Origin: Streptomyces mangrovisoli
GTDB taxonomy: Bacteria > Actinomycetota > Actinomycetes > Streptomycetales > Streptomycetaceae
Length of the DNA: 64,000 bases
Assembly: GCF_000974985.2 (NCBI RefSeq)
Contig: NZ_LAVA02000010.1
Location: 91,173 to 155,172 of the forward strand
Direction: 5' to 3'
Part shown: positions 37,946 to 46,493 of the stretch, piece by piece
Position numbering within the stretch: the first letter of the stretch is position 1
How the letters are laid out: each line of letters starts with the position of its first letter
Notes under the pieces: model-generated
Database searches by the model: none
The model's input: the letters and a program-made list of their open reading frames with translations, nothing else
Told to the model about the DNA's origin: nothing
Translations under genes and position numbers: made by a program

Positions 37946-38769
37946 GCGGGACCGCGCTGACCTGGCTGTACGCCCCCGGGGACCGCCCGAAGGTGGTGGC
38001 CAAGGCGCTTCTGGCGGGCGCGGACGTGGTCGTGGTGGACCTGGAGGACGCGGTCACGCCCGACCGCAAGGACTACGCCCGTGACGCCACGGCGGAGCTG
38101 CTGAGCGAACCGCAGCCGGTTCCGGTCCACGTGCGGGTGAACGCGCTGGACGGGCCGTGGTCCGACGCGGACCTCAAGGCGCTGCTCGACGCGCCGGGCC
38201 TGTCCGGGCTGCGGCTGCCGAAGGTGTGCTACCCCGCCGACATCACCCGGGTCGCGGCGGCCACGGAGGGGCGGCTGCCGCTGTACGCCCTGCTGGAGAC
38301 GGCCCTGGGCATCGAGCAGGCGTACGCGATCGCCTCGGCGCACCCCGCGCTGCGCGGCATCGCGCTCGGCGAGGCGGACCTGCGCGCGGACCTGGGCGTG
38401 CGTGAGGATGCGGGGCTCGACTGGTCCCGCTCGCGGGTGGTGGTCGCGGCGCGGGCGGCGGGGCTCGCCCCTCCGCCGCAGTCGGTCCATCCGGACATCC
38501 GTGACCTGGAGGGCCTGGCCGCGTCCTGTGCGCACGGGCGGGCCCTCGGGTTCGTGGGGCGGGCGGCGATCCATCCCCGGCAGCTTCCGATCATCGAGCG
38601 GGCCTATCTGCCGACCGACCGGGAGATCGAGGAGGCCGAGACCGTGGTCCGGGTGGCCGCGGCGGGGCAGGGGGCGCAGGCGCTGCCGAACGGTCAGTTC
38701 ATCGACGCGGCGGTGGTGGCGGCGGCGCGCCGGACCCTGAGCCGGGCCGCTCCGCGGGGGGCGGGGTGA
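37942..38769 (+). CDS. CitE-like CoA ester lyase
   Basis: 275 aa TIM-barrel of the HpcH/HpaI-CitE superfamily. N-terminal LYAPGDRPKVVAKALLAGADVVVVDLEDAV, Mg-binding ALLETALGIEQAYAI (Glu) and GEADLRADLG (Asp), and SVHPDIRDLEG. Likely cleaves a malyl-, citramalyl- or similar CoA ester to a 2-oxoacid plus acyl-CoA. Last gene of the operon; its 3' side carries two copies of the CGCAGTTCCCCGCGCCCC motif and a hairpin. Confidence 0.87.
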   Translation: MSGTALTWLYAPGDRPKVVAKALLAGADVVVVDLEDAVTPDRKDYARDATAELLSEPQPVPVHVRVNALDGPWSDADLKALLDAPGLSGLRLPKVCYPADITRVAAATEGRLPLYALLETALGIEQAYAIASAHPALRGIALGEADLRADLGVREDAGLDWSRSRVVVAARAAGLAPPPQSVHPDIRDLEGLAASCAHGRALGFVGRAAIHPRQLPIIERAYLPTDREIEEAETVVRVAAAGQGAQALPNGQFIDAAVVAAARRTLSRAAPRGAG

Positions 38770-38805
38770 GTACGGCGCGGGTGCGTCGGGGTCTTCGCGC
38801 AGTTC

Positions 38806-38905
38806 CCCGCGCCCCCTGACGGGGTGGCGGCCCGGTGACCGTCCCTCGCACCTGCGGGTGCGTCGTGGTCGCTCGCGCAGTTCCCCGCGCCCCTGATGGG
38901 GCGGG
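38806..38905. repeat. Two copies of the CGCGCAGTTCCCCGCGCCCC motif
   Basis: Copies at about 38812-38832 and 38875-38894, both reading the same way, each followed by a short CTGAnGGGG inverted part. Same family as the perfect palindrome at 9728. They lie in the gap between convergent citE-like and lgt genes. Confidence 0.75.
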
Positions 38906-38917
38906 CCCATACGCGGC

Positions 38918-38948
38918 GAGGGCGGCCGGAGTAGGTCCGGGCGCCCTC
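38918..38948. terminator. Convergent hairpin terminator, citE-like / lgt
   Basis: 13-nt arms 38918-38930 and 38936-38948 (GAGGGCGGCCGGA / TCCGGGCGCCCTC, one mismatch) with a 5-nt loop. No U-tract, as is common in streptomycetes. Confidence 0.65.
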
Positions 38949-38968
38949 GGCGTGGTGGGGGTGTGGGG

Positions 38969-39973
38969 TCAGCTCTTCTTGGCTGCCGACTCCGGTTCGT
39001 CCTCGGTCTCCGCCTCGGGGGCCGGAGCGGGGGCGGAGTCCTCCGCGGGTTCCTGCTTCGCGGTGGCGTCCTCGGCCGGGGGCTCCTCGTCGGCCGCCGG
39101 GTCCTCGGACCCCTCCGTGCTCTCCTCCGCGGCAGCGGCCTCCGCGGCAACGGTCTCCGCGCCGGGTTCCACCACCGTCTCGCGGCCGGGGCGCAGCCGC
39201 GACGACAGCACCATGTAGGTCACCGCGAGGACGAACACGATCATCGCGGTCCAGTCGTTCAGCCGCAGACCGAGGATGTGGTGGGCGTCGTCGACGCGCA
39301 TGTACTCGATCCAGCCGCGGCCCACGCAGTACGCGGCGACATACAGCGCGAACGCCCGCCCGTGCCCGAGCTTGAAGCGGCGGTCGGCCCAGATCACCAG
39401 GAAGCCGACGCCGATGCACCACAGGGACTCGTACAGGAACGTCGGGTGGTAGTAGCCGGGCACCCGGCCGTCCGCCGACGACGTGATGTGCAGCGCCCAC
39501 GGGACATGCGTCTCACGGCCGTACAGCTCCTGGTTGAACCAGTTGCCCCAGCGGCCCATCGCCTGGGCGAAGGCGATGCCGGGCGCGACGGCGTCCGCGT
39601 AGGCCGGCAGCGCGATGCCCCGGCGGCGGCAGCCGATCCACGCGCCGACCGCGCCGAGCGTGATCGCGCCCCAGATCCCCAGGCCGCCCTGCCAGACCTT
39701 GAACGCGTCCACCCAGTCACGGCCCTCGCTGAAGTACAGCTCGTAGTCCGTGATCACGTGGTAGAGCCGGCCGCCGACCAGGCCGAACGGCACGGCCCAG
39801 ACCGCGATGTCGGCCACCGTGCCGGCCCGCCCACCCCGGGCGATCCAGCGCTTGTTGCCGAGCCAGACGGCGATGAAGACGCCGATGATGATGCAGAACG
39901 CGTAGCCGCGCAGCGGGATGGGTCCGAGGTGGAGGACCCCGCGCGACGGGCTGGGGATGTAGGCAAGTTCCAT
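38969..39973 (-). CDS. lgt: Prolipoprotein diacylglyceryl transferase
   Basis: 334 aa. Attaches a diacylglycerol to the lipobox cysteine of prelipoproteins in the cytoplasmic membrane. Seven hydrophobic segments; signature stretches LVGGRLYHVITDYELY and AQAMGRWGNWFNQELYG with the conserved Arg and the N-W-F-N block, and GRGWIEYMRVD. The last ~70 residues are a Glu/Ala-rich acidic tail (EAAAAEESTEGSEDPAADEE), longer than in most bacteria. 84 bp downstream of the DsbA-like gene, same direction. Confidence 0.95.
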   Translation of the reverse strand: MELAYIPSPSRGVLHLGPIPLRGYAFCIIIGVFIAVWLGNKRWIARGGRAGTVADIAVWAVPFGLVGGRLYHVITDYELYFSEGRDWVDAFKVWQGGLGIWGAITLGAVGAWIGCRRRGIALPAYADAVAPGIAFAQAMGRWGNWFNQELYGRETHVPWALHITSSADGRVPGYYHPTFLYESLWCIGVGFLVIWADRRFKLGHGRAFALYVAAYCVGRGWIEYMRVDDAHHILGLRLNDWTAMIVFVLAVTYMVLSSRLRPGRETVVEPGAETVAAEAAAAEESTEGSEDPAADEEPPAEDATAKQEPAEDSAPAPAPEAETEDEPESAAKKS

Positions 39974-40057
39974 GGCAGGGTCGACGCTACCGTGCCGGGC
40001 GGGGCGCTCGGCAGGCAGCCCGGCTACGGCTCCATAACGGGAGGGAGGGAAAGCCCC

Positions 40058-40834
40058 TCACTTCTTGTTCGCCTCTTCCACCATCTGCTTCAGCTTGGCC
40101 GGGGTCAATGTGGAGTCCTGGTAGATGTTCTTGCCGTTCAGCAGGACCGTCGGCGTGCCGGAGAAGCCGCCCGACTGGAAGGCCTTGTTGGACTTCGCCA
40201 CCCAGCTGTCGTGGGTGCCGTCGTTGACACAGGCGCGGAACGTGGGCGTGACCAGGCCCGGGACCTTGCCCGCCAGCTCGATCAGCTTGGCGTTGCTGGA
40301 GTAGGCGTCGTCCGTCTCCTCGGGCTGGTTCTCGTAGAGCACGTCGTGGTAGTCGCGGAACTTCCCGGCGTCCTGGGCGCAGGCCGCCGCGTTGGCCGCG
40401 CGCTTGGAGCCGCTGCCGCCGAGGTTGCCGTCGATCAGCGTGACCAGGTGGTACTCGACTCTCATCTGCCCGGAGTCGGTCAGTTCGTGGATCGTCGGCC
40501 GGTACGTCGTCTCGAAGGCCTTGCAGGCCGGGCAGCGGAAGTCCTCCCAGACGGTGAGCGTCGACTTCGCGCTGTCCTTGCCGACGGGGATCGCGAGGCT
40601 GTCCTTGCCCTGCGCGCCGGAGGGCGCCACCACGGGCCCGGACGCCGTGCTGCCGCTGTCCTTGCCGGAGTTCGCGGCGACGATGCCGATCACCGCCGCC
40701 AGTCCGAGGACGCAGACCACGCTCGCACCCACGATCAGCGTGCGGCGGCGCCGGTCCGCGGCCCTCTGCTTCTCGCGCTCGACCGCCAGCCGGTCCCTGG
40801 CGTTGCGCTTTCCGTCACGGTTCTTCTCGCTCAC
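40058..40834 (-). CDS. Membrane-anchored DsbA-like thioredoxin-fold protein
   Basis: About 258 aa. Basic N-terminus, one transmembrane anchor (LIVGASVVCVLGLAAVIGIV, about residues 28-50), then an extracytoplasmic DsbA-type domain with the redox motif CPAC in WEDFRCPACKAFE and the cis-Pro region TPTVLLNGK. Expected to oxidise or isomerise disulphides of secreted proteins. Start: GTG 40834 chosen over TTG 40843; the frame does not differ otherwise. Located between trpA and lgt in the same direction, but a strong hairpin upstream separates it from trpA. Confidence 0.85.
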   Translation of the reverse strand: MSEKNRDGKRNARDRLAVEREKQRAADRRRRTLIVGASVVCVLGLAAVIGIVAANSGKDSGSTASGPVVAPSGAQGKDSLAIPVGKDSAKSTLTVWEDFRCPACKAFETTYRPTIHELTDSGQMRVEYHLVTLIDGNLGGSGSKRAANAAACAQDAGKFRDYHDVLYENQPEETDDAYSSNAKLIELAGKVPGLVTPTFRACVNDGTHDSWVAKSNKAFQSGGFSGTPTVLLNGKNIYQDSTLTPAKLKQMVEEANKK

Positions 40835-40847
40835 ACCCGGCAAACGA

Positions 40848-40876
40848 ACCGGGGAGGCGCAACGCGCCTCCCCGGT
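40848..40876. terminator. Hairpin terminator after trpCMBA
   Basis: Perfect 13-nt arms (ACCGGGGAGGCGC at 40848-40860, complement at 40864-40876) with a 3-nt loop AAC. It lies 3' of trpA and just before the DsbA-like start, so it should end the trp transcript. Confidence 0.75.
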
Positions 40877-40982
40877 CCCAGCTCCACCCGTTCGAGTGAC
40901 CGAATGTCCTGGTCACACCGTCATACCGGGAGCGGCGGACTCCGCTCGTCAGGCCTGCCGGCCGAGCGGCGGACTCCGCCCG

Positions 40983-41801
40983 TCACGCCTGCCGGCGGAC
41001 GCCCTTCGCGAGGTCGCCCGCCAGGGCCCGCACCGCGTCGAGGCCGGCCGCCTCGTCCGGCGCGTCGAGCATCCGCTTGACGAACGCGGAGCCGACGATC
41101 ACCCCGTCGGCGAACCCGGCCACCTCGGCGGCCTGCCTGGCGTCGGAGACGCCGAGGCCGACGCAGACGGGCAGGCCGCTGCCGGTCGCCCGGGTGCGCT
41201 CCACCAGGTCCTGCGCCTGTGCGCCGACCGACTCGCGGGTGCCGGTGACGCCCATGAGCGAGGCGGCGTAGACGAAGCCGCTGCCCGCCGCGGTGATCTC
41301 GGCGAGCCGCGCGTCCTTGCTGCTGGGCGCCACGACGAAGATCGTCGCGAGGCCGTGCTTCTCGGCGTGCTCGCGCCACAGGGCCGACTCCTGGACCGGC
41401 AGGTCCGGCAGGATGCAGCCCGCGCCGCCGGCCTCGGCGAGCTCGGCGGTGAAGCGCTCGACGCCGTAGCGGTCGATGGGGTTCCAGTAGGTCATCACGA
41501 GGATCGGCTTGCCGGTCGCCTCGTGCGCCTCGCGGACGGTCCGCAGCGCGTCCGCGATCTTCACCCCGCCGCGCAGGGCGATGTCGTCGGCGGTCTGGAT
41601 GACCGGGCCGTCGAGGACCGGGTCGCTGTGCGGGAAGCCGACCTCGACGACGTCCGCACCGCTCTCGAGCACGGCCTTGACCGCCGCGATGCCGCCGTCG
41701 ACGGTCGGGAACCCGGCCGGCAGGTAGGCGATGAGCGCGGCCCGGTCCTCGGCCTTCGCGGCGGCGAGGGTGTCGGTCAGCAGCTGGATGTTTCCGCTCA
41801 C
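40983..41801 (-). CDS. trpA: Tryptophan synthase alpha subunit
   Basis: 272 aa TIM barrel. Cleaves indole-3-glycerol phosphate to indole and glyceraldehyde 3-phosphate. Catalytic Glu in [23 protein letters not shown], catalytic Asp in [11 protein letters not shown], and phosphate-binding [12 protein letters not shown] and [12 protein letters not shown] start overlaps the trpB stop (GTGA). A 35-bp imperfect duplicate of its last codons and 3' flank lies at about 40927-40962. Confidence 0.97.
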   Translation of the reverse strand: MSGNIQLLTDTLAAAKAEDRAALIAYLPAGFPTVDGGIAAVKAVLESGADVVEVGFPHSDPVLDGPVIQTADDIALRGGVKIADALRTVREAHEATGKPILVMTYWNPIDRYGVERFTAELAEAGGAGCILPDLPVQESALWREHAEKHGLATIFVVAPSSKDARLAEITAAGSGFVYAASLMGVTGTRESVGAQAQDLVERTRATGSGLPVCVGLGVSDARQAAEVAGFADGVIVGSAFVKRMLDAPDEAAGLDAVRALAGDLAKGVRRQA

Positions 41802-43081
41802 TTGGCGTCTCCCTCGATCTCGGCGGTGTCGGCGGCGTCCGCGGCGACCTCTGCGTCGGTGTCGTAGAGGCCGAAGTAGCGGGCGGCGGTGTCCATGTCC
41901 TTGTCGCCGCGGCCGGAGAGGTTGACGACGATCAGCCCGTCCGGGCCGAGCTCCCGGCCCACCTCCAGGGCGCCCGCGAGGGCGTGGGCGCTCTCGATCG
42001 CCGGGATGATTCCCTCGGTGCGCGACAGCAGCCGCAGGGCCTGCATCGCGGCGTCGTCGGTGACGGCCCGGTACTCGGCGCGGCCGCTGTCCTTGAGGTA
42101 CGAGTGCTCGGGCCCGATGCCGGGGTAGTCGAGCCCCGCCGAGATCGAGTACGGCTCGGTGATCTGGCCCTCCTCGTCCTGGAGGACGTAGGACCGGGAG
42201 CCGTGCAGGATGCCGGGCTCGCCCGCGGTCAGCGTCGCCGCGTGCTCGCCCGTCTCCACGCCGTGGCCCGCGGGCTCGCAGCCGATGAGGCGTACGTCCG
42301 CGTCGGGGATGAAGGCGTGGAAGAGGCCGATGGCGTTGGAGCCGCCGCCGACGCAGGCGACCGCGGCGTCGGGCAGCCGGCCCGCACGCTCCAGCAGCTG
42401 GCGGCGGGCCTCGACGCCGATGACCCGGTGGAAGTCGCGGACCATGGCGGGGAAGGGGTGCGGTCCCGCGACGGTGCCGAACAGGTAGTGGGTGCGGTCG
42501 ACGTTGGCGACCCAGTCGCGGAACGCCTCGTTGATGGCGTCCTTGAGGGTGCGGCTGCCGGACTTCACGGCGACGACCTCGGCGCCGAGCATCCGCATCC
42601 GGGCCACGTTGAGGGCCTGGCGCCGGGTGTCGATCTCGCCCATGTAGATGGTGCAGTCGAGCCCGAACAGCGCGCAGGCGGTGGCGGTGGCGACGCCGTG
42701 CTGGCCGGCGCCGGTCTCCGCGATCACCCGGGTCTTGCCCATGCGCTTGGTGAGCAGGGCCTGCCCGAGCACGTTGTTGATCTTGTGCGAGCCGGTGTGG
42801 TTGAGGTCCTCGCGCTTGAGGAAGATCCGTGCGCCACCGGCCTCGGCGGCGAACCGCGGCACCTCGGTCAGGGAGCTGGGGCGGCCGGTGTAGTGCACGA
42901 GCAGGTCGTCGAGCTCGCGGGCGAACTCGGGGTCGTGCTTGGCCTTGTCGTACTCGACGGCGACCTCGTCGACGGCGGCCACCAGGGCCTCCGGGATGAA
43001 CTTGCCGCCGAAGGCGCCGAAGTAGCCCTCGGCGCTGGGAACCTGACCCTCGGGGTCGGGAATGAAGAAGTCACTGGACAT
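41798..43081 (-). CDS. trpB: Tryptophan synthase beta subunit
   Basis: 427 aa PLP enzyme joining indole with serine. PLP lysine in [21 protein letters not shown], and the phosphate-binding GGGSNAIG loop. It carries the standard channel and COMM-domain segments. ATG at 43081. It is separated from trpM by 250 bp of repeats, unlike the tight spacing elsewhere in this operon. Confidence 0.97.
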   Translation of the reverse strand: MSSDFFIPDPEGQVPSAEGYFGAFGGKFIPEALVAAVDEVAVEYDKAKHDPEFARELDDLLVHYTGRPSSLTEVPRFAAEAGGARIFLKREDLNHTGSHKINNVLGQALLTKRMGKTRVIAETGAGQHGVATATACALFGLDCTIYMGEIDTRRQALNVARMRMLGAEVVAVKSGSRTLKDAINEAFRDWVANVDRTHYLFGTVAGPHPFPAMVRDFHRVIGVEARRQLLERAGRLPDAAVACVGGGSNAIGLFHAFIPDADVRLIGCEPAGHGVETGEHAATLTAGEPGILHGSRSYVLQDEEGQITEPYSISAGLDYPGIGPEHSYLKDSGRAEYRAVTDDAAMQALRLLSRTEGIIPAIESAHALAGALEVGRELGPDGLIVVNLSGRGDKDMDTAARYFGLYDTDAEVAADAADTAEIEGDAK

Positions 43082-43135
43082 GCGTGTACCTCACGGTGTG
43101 TCTGCGGTGGGAGATCACTGCTCGCCGTGGGGCGG

Positions 43136-43370
43136 GGGGTGTCTGTCGACCGACTGCCGTCAGTGGCCGATCGCGCAGTTCCTCGCGCCCCTGAAAGGCG
43201 CGGCAGGAGCCGCACGTCAGACACAGCCCTGCGCCCCTGAGGGGCACGTGGGGCTGTCTTTCGGCCGACTGCCGTCCGGGGTTGCTCGCGCAGTTCCCCG
43301 CGCCCCTCAGGGGCGCGGCGGTGACCGCGGATCAGACGGAGCCCCGCGCCCCGACGGGGGCGCGGTGCCA
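43136..43370. repeat. Duplicated ~115-bp hairpin-rich unit between trpM and trpB
   Basis: Two imperfect direct copies, about 43136-43250 and 43252-43370. Each has CCGACTGCCGTC, the TCGCGCAGTTCC-CGCGCCCCT motif, a CAGAC box, and a GC-rich inverted repeat such as GCCCCGCGCCCCGACGGGGG. The second copy runs into the 3' end of trpM. Together they fill the trpM-trpB gap and can form several stem-loops. Confidence 0.7.
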
Positions 43371-43520
43371 TCGCATGCCGTTGACCTGGCCCGGTTCGTC
43401 GCCGATGACGTACCTGACCCGGCGGCCGTGGATGCGGCGGGCCGGGGCGCGGCAGCCCCTCGGGCGGCAGCCGCGCGCGAGGCGGGCGTACCGGTCCGGG
43501 GGTGTCGCTTCGGAAGTCAT
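43332..43520 (-). CDS. trpM: TrpM-like small protein
   Basis: 62 aa, Arg-rich (RYARLARGCRPRGCRAPARR, then RVRYVIGDEPGQVNGMRW). Position between trpC and trpB matches S. coelicolor trpM (SCO2038, also called trpX), a small protein reported to modulate tryptophan synthesis and differentiation. Identity rests on position, size and composition; homologue sequence was not compared. TAGGCT lies 7 nt before the ATG, so it may also be made from a leaderless transcript. Its last codons are inside a hairpin repeat. Confidence 0.72.
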   Translation of the reverse strand: MTSEATPPDRYARLARGCRPRGCRAPARRIHGRRVRYVIGDEPGQVNGMRWHRAPVGARGSV

Positions 43521-43527
43521 CGGGGAA

Positions 43528-43533
43528 AGCCTA
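43528..43533 (-). promoter_or_regulatory. TAGGCT -10 box before trpM, leaderless type
   Basis: On the minus strand TAGGCT ends 7 nt before the trpM ATG, within the 21-nt trpC-trpM gap. There is no Shine-Dalgarno in the gap. No clear -35 was seen because that stretch is trpC coding sequence. Confidence 0.4.
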
Positions 43534-43541
43534 GCGGGTGG

Positions 43542-44351
43542 TCAGCCGCGGCCGTGCCGGAGCGCCGGGTGGGCGCCGGCGGCGACCAGGTCGGAGACCG
43601 CGGTGCGCGGGTCGCGGCCGGTGACCAGGGACTCGCCGACCAGGACCGCGTCGGCGCCGGCGTTGGCGTACGCGATGAGGTCGTGCGGGCCGCGGACGCC
43701 CGACTCGGCGATCTTGACGATGTGGTCGGGGATCTCGGGCGCGACGCGCTCGAAGGTGCCGCGGTCGACCTCGAGGGTCTTCAGGTTGCGGGCGTTGACG
43801 CCGATGATCTTGGCGCCCGCGTCCACCGCGCGCTCCACCTCGTCCTCGTCGTGCACCTCGACGAGCGCGGTCAGGCCGATGGACTCGGCGCGCTCGATCA
43901 GCGACTCCAGGGCCGGCTGGTCGAGGGCGGCGACGATCAGCAGGGCGACGTCGGCGCCGTACGCGCGGGCCTCCCACAGCTGGTACGACGTGACGATGAA
44001 GTCCTTGCGCAGGACCGGGATGTCCACGCGGGCGCGGACCGCCTCCAGGTCGGCGAGCGAGCCCCCGAAGCGGCGCTGCTCGGTCAGCACGGAGATGACG
44101 GCCGCGCCGCCCGCCTCGTAGTCCGCGGCGAGTCCGGCGGGGTCGGCGATCGCGGCCAGCGCGCCCTTGGAGGGGCTGGAGCGCTTGACCTCGCAGATCA
44201 CCTTCACGCCCTCGCCGCGCAGGGCGGCGACGCCGTCCTTGGCGGCCGGGGCCTTCGCCGCGCGCTCCTTGAGCTCGTCGAGGCTGACGCGCGCCTGCCG
44301 CTCCGCAAGGTCGGCACGGACTCCGTCGATGATCTCGTCGAGCACACTCAC
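43542..44351 (-). CDS. trpC: Indole-3-glycerol phosphate synthase
   Basis: 269 aa. Closes the indole ring. Motifs: [16 protein letters not shown] with the catalytic Lys, [33 protein letters not shown] with the second catalytic Lys, and [24 protein letters not shown] and VLVGESLV at the end. GTG start at 44351 with AAAGGGGG 10 nt upstream. Not fused to TrpF, and no trpF gene is present in the window. Confidence 0.97.
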   Translation of the reverse strand: MSVLDEIIDGVRADLAERQARVSLDELKERAAKAPAAKDGVAALRGEGVKVICEVKRSSPSKGALAAIADPAGLAADYEAGGAAVISVLTEQRRFGGSLADLEAVRARVDIPVLRKDFIVTSYQLWEARAYGADVALLIVAALDQPALESLIERAESIGLTALVEVHDEDEVERAVDAGAKIIGVNARNLKTLEVDRGTFERVAPEIPDHIVKIAESGVRGPHDLIAYANAGADAVLVGESLVTGRDPRTAVSDLVAAGAHPALRHGRG

Positions 44352-44592
44352 GCGAGCGGCCCCCTTTCGAACGGTTGACTTGTCGAGTGGCCGGTTCCCC
44401 GGCCGGGCTCCGCCTTACGGGGCGAAACGGATGGTCACTGCGATGGTATCCGGAGGACGGGGTAAGCCTCACATCCGGTTGACGGCGGTCCCACTACCTG
44501 GACGTTCTCCGGGGCCGGGTACGGGGCCCGGTGCGCGGACGCCCGCTCGCGGGTCGACCGGACGGCGGGAATCCGGCGGCAGGGCCGCGCCG

Positions 44593-45036
44593 TCAGGGGT
44601 GCAGCCAGCCCCCGAACGGCAGGTTGCGGACCACGGTGAAGACCGCGACCAGCGCGCCCAGCGCCCACATCCGGCCCCGGCCGGGGTCGATCCTGAAGGG
44701 CAGCCCGCGCGCCGCGCGAATCGCCCAGACGGCCCACAGCACGGCGAAGACGCCGTAGCCGAGCACGGCGACGGCGTTGTCGTGCAGCGCCCCGGCGAGG
44801 TCGCCGTGGATGAAGGCGTGCGCGCTGCGCAGCCCGCCGCAGCCGGGGCAGTACAGGCCCGTGAAGCGGTACAGGGGGCAGGGCGGGTAGTGGCCGGGGT
44901 GGTTGGGGTCCACCGTCCCGACGTAGGCGAACGCGGCGGCGACGGCCGCCAGCATCCCGGCGGGCACGGCCAGCCTGCTCAGCGCGGTACCGGCCGGCGG
45001 CGTCGTCCTGGGAGCCCCGTGGGCGTCGGCGTTCAC
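44593..45036 (-). CDS. DUF2752 membrane protein
   Basis: 147 aa with three hydrophobic segments (about residues 22-42, 82-103, 118-138). The DUF2752 signature CPLYRFTGLYCPGCGGLRSAHAFIHGD is intact, with two cysteine pairs between helices 1 and 2. Function unknown; widespread in actinobacteria near trp genes. 241 bp upstream of trpC in the same direction; a hairpin lies on its 5' side. Confidence 0.88.
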   Translation of the reverse strand: MNADAHGAPRTTPPAGTALSRLAVPAGMLAAVAAAFAYVGTVDPNHPGHYPPCPLYRFTGLYCPGCGGLRSAHAFIHGDLAGALHDNAVAVLGYGVFAVLWAVWAIRAARGLPFRIDPGRGRMWALGALVAVFTVVRNLPFGGWLHP

Positions 45037-45104
45037 GCCCGTATTGTGCCCCGCCGCGGGTCGGCGCGCGGGGCGGAGGGGGGTCGCGGGCCGGTGACAC
45101 GCGT

Positions 45105-45145
45105 GAGGGGCGCCCCGTGCCTGCTACGGCGTCGGGGCGCCCCTC
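45105..45145. terminator. Hairpin between HGxxPAAW gene and DUF2752 gene
   Basis: Perfect 13-nt arms, GAGGGGCGCCCCG at 45105-45117 and its complement at 45133-45145, 15-nt loop. It is 87 bp past the stop of the upstream small membrane protein, so it should end or attenuate that transcript before DUF2752 and trpC. Confidence 0.65.
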
Positions 45146-45232
45146 CACGTGGTGCTCAGCGCCGCCCCGAGGTGCGCCGGGTGCTCGCCACCCCTGGGTG
45201 GGCTCCCTCGCGCTGCCCCGGGGGGCGGCGGA

Positions 45233-45499
45233 TCAGCTCTCGACGCCGACCGGCTCGCGCTTCGCGGGGGCCGGGGCGAGCTTCGTCCGCAGGTCGGTGG
45301 GGAGGTCCTTCGGCTGGCCGAGGCCCATGTTGCTCATGACCCAGCCGATCACGCCGCCGAGCGCCACGATCGCGAGGCCTCCCCAGAAACCGGCCGGGTT
45401 CGCCATCACCATGAAGGCGCCCGAGACGCAGAAACCGATGAAGGCGATCGTGACACCGGTCCAGGCGGCCGGGGTGTGACCGTGGCTGCTGCCCGCCAT
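45233..45499 (-). CDS. HGxxPAAW family small membrane protein
   Basis: 88 aa. Begins with the family hallmark SSHGHTPAAW, followed by two transmembrane helices (about residues 14-34 and 39-60) and a polar Lys/Pro-rich cytosolic tail. Function unknown; this family is regularly linked with actinobacterial trp operons. ATG 45499 is preferred over a longer frame to 45622 because the hallmark begins there and GGAG is 8 nt upstream. Confidence 0.82.
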   Translation of the reverse strand: MAGSSHGHTPAAWTGVTIAFIGFCVSGAFMVMANPAGFWGGLAIVALGGVIGWVMSNMGLGQPKDLPTDLRTKLAPAPAKREPVGVES

Positions 45500-45679
45500 G
45501 ACTTGCTCCTCGTTGCTGGGTACGTCTTGTACGCGTCCGAGCCGACGCTCGTCCTTCATTGTCCCGTACGCGCGGGCGCGGCGGGGCACGGGGTGGCCCC
45601 CTGGGGGCGTCTCGTTCGCCACACCGGGACCTTCGGCCCGGACCGAAGGTCCCCGCCGGGCCGCGCGGCAGGGGTCGGG

Positions 45680-46321
45680 CTACGCCGTGCCGGAGCTCGT
45701 GGGGTCCTCGCCGCGGTCCATGGCCTTCCACATCTCCTCGGGCCGGTCGGGGTCGGCGGGCTGCGGGCGGCGGCGCGGGCGGGGGGTGCCGTCGCGCTCG
45801 TAGCGGCCGGACATGGCGGGCCACAGGCGGCCGTAGCGCAGGGCGAGCAGTCCGGCGAGGAGGAGCAGCAGCCCGCCCACGGCGGCGACGTACGGCCAGC
45901 CGGTGTGGGTGAGCGACTCGACGCTCGCGGAGGTGTCGCCGGTGGCCTTGGCGGCCTGGTCGTCGAGCGCGGAACTGTCGGAGGCGCCGAGCAGCGCGGC
46001 GGCGACGGTGCCCGCGCCGGAGAGCGCGAGCAGCGCGGCGACGAGGAAGCGCCCGGCGCGGCGGACGGCGAAGACGGCGACCAGCGCGGCGAGGCCCACT
46101 ATCGCGAGGGCCGCGGGGACGCCGGTGACGTCGCTGCCCTTGGCGGTGAGGGGGAACGCGCCGCCGGCCACCGTCGCGGTGCCGGCGGACCAGCGCTGCC
46201 GGGTCGCCAGCAGCGCGACGGCCGCGCCGAGCGCCCCGAAGAGCAGGGCTACGGCGAGACTCCGGCGGCCGGACCGGGCGGGGTCCGCGGCTTCGGAACG
46301 GGGGTGAGGAACAGCAGTCAC
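45680..46321 (-). CDS. Trp biosynthesis-associated membrane protein (TIGR02234 family)
   Basis: 213 aa with four hydrophobic segments: near residues 22-40, 70-88, 95-112 and 143-163. RQRWSAGTATVAGG between the first two helices contains the W expected for this family. The C-terminus is basic and disordered (RPRRRPQPADPDRPEEMWKAMD). Function unknown; consistently located between trpE and trpC in actinobacteria. GTG 46321 lies 7 nt after a -10 box and 3 nt after GGAG. Confidence 0.82.
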   Translation of the reverse strand: MTAVPHPRSEAADPARSGRRSLAVALLFGALGAAVALLATRQRWSAGTATVAGGAFPLTAKGSDVTGVPAALAIVGLAALVAVFAVRRAGRFLVAALLALSGAGTVAAALLGASDSSALDDQAAKATGDTSASVESLTHTGWPYVAAVGGLLLLLAGLLALRYGRLWPAMSGRYERDGTPRPRRRPQPADPDRPEEMWKAMDRGEDPTSSGTA

Positions 46322-46328
46322 GTACTCC

Positions 46329-46359
46329 ACTATCGCTTGCGCGAGCGGTGAAACGTCAA
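46329..46359 (-). promoter_or_regulatory. Promoter after trpE (TTGACG-19-GATAGT)
   Basis: Minus strand: TTGACG at 46359-46354 and GATAGT at 46334-46329, spaced 19. The start codon is only 7 nt after the -10 element. It would let the membrane-protein/trpC side be transcribed separately from trpE. Confidence 0.5.
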
Positions 46360-46493
46360 TCGGGGCATGTCTCCATCTGGTCACGCCCGCCGCGCCGCCC
46401 GTTCACCGCCGGGCCGCCGGGCACTCACCGGGGCGAACCCTGGGAGTGCCCTGGCCGCGCCCTGGGGGAATCCTGGGAGATCCCTGAGAGTGG

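Noticed and set aside
44352..44592. Tryptophan attenuator or leader peptide before trpC
   Set aside because: No short frame with consecutive TGG codons and no antiterminator pair was found; the GC-rich inverted parts there are weak.
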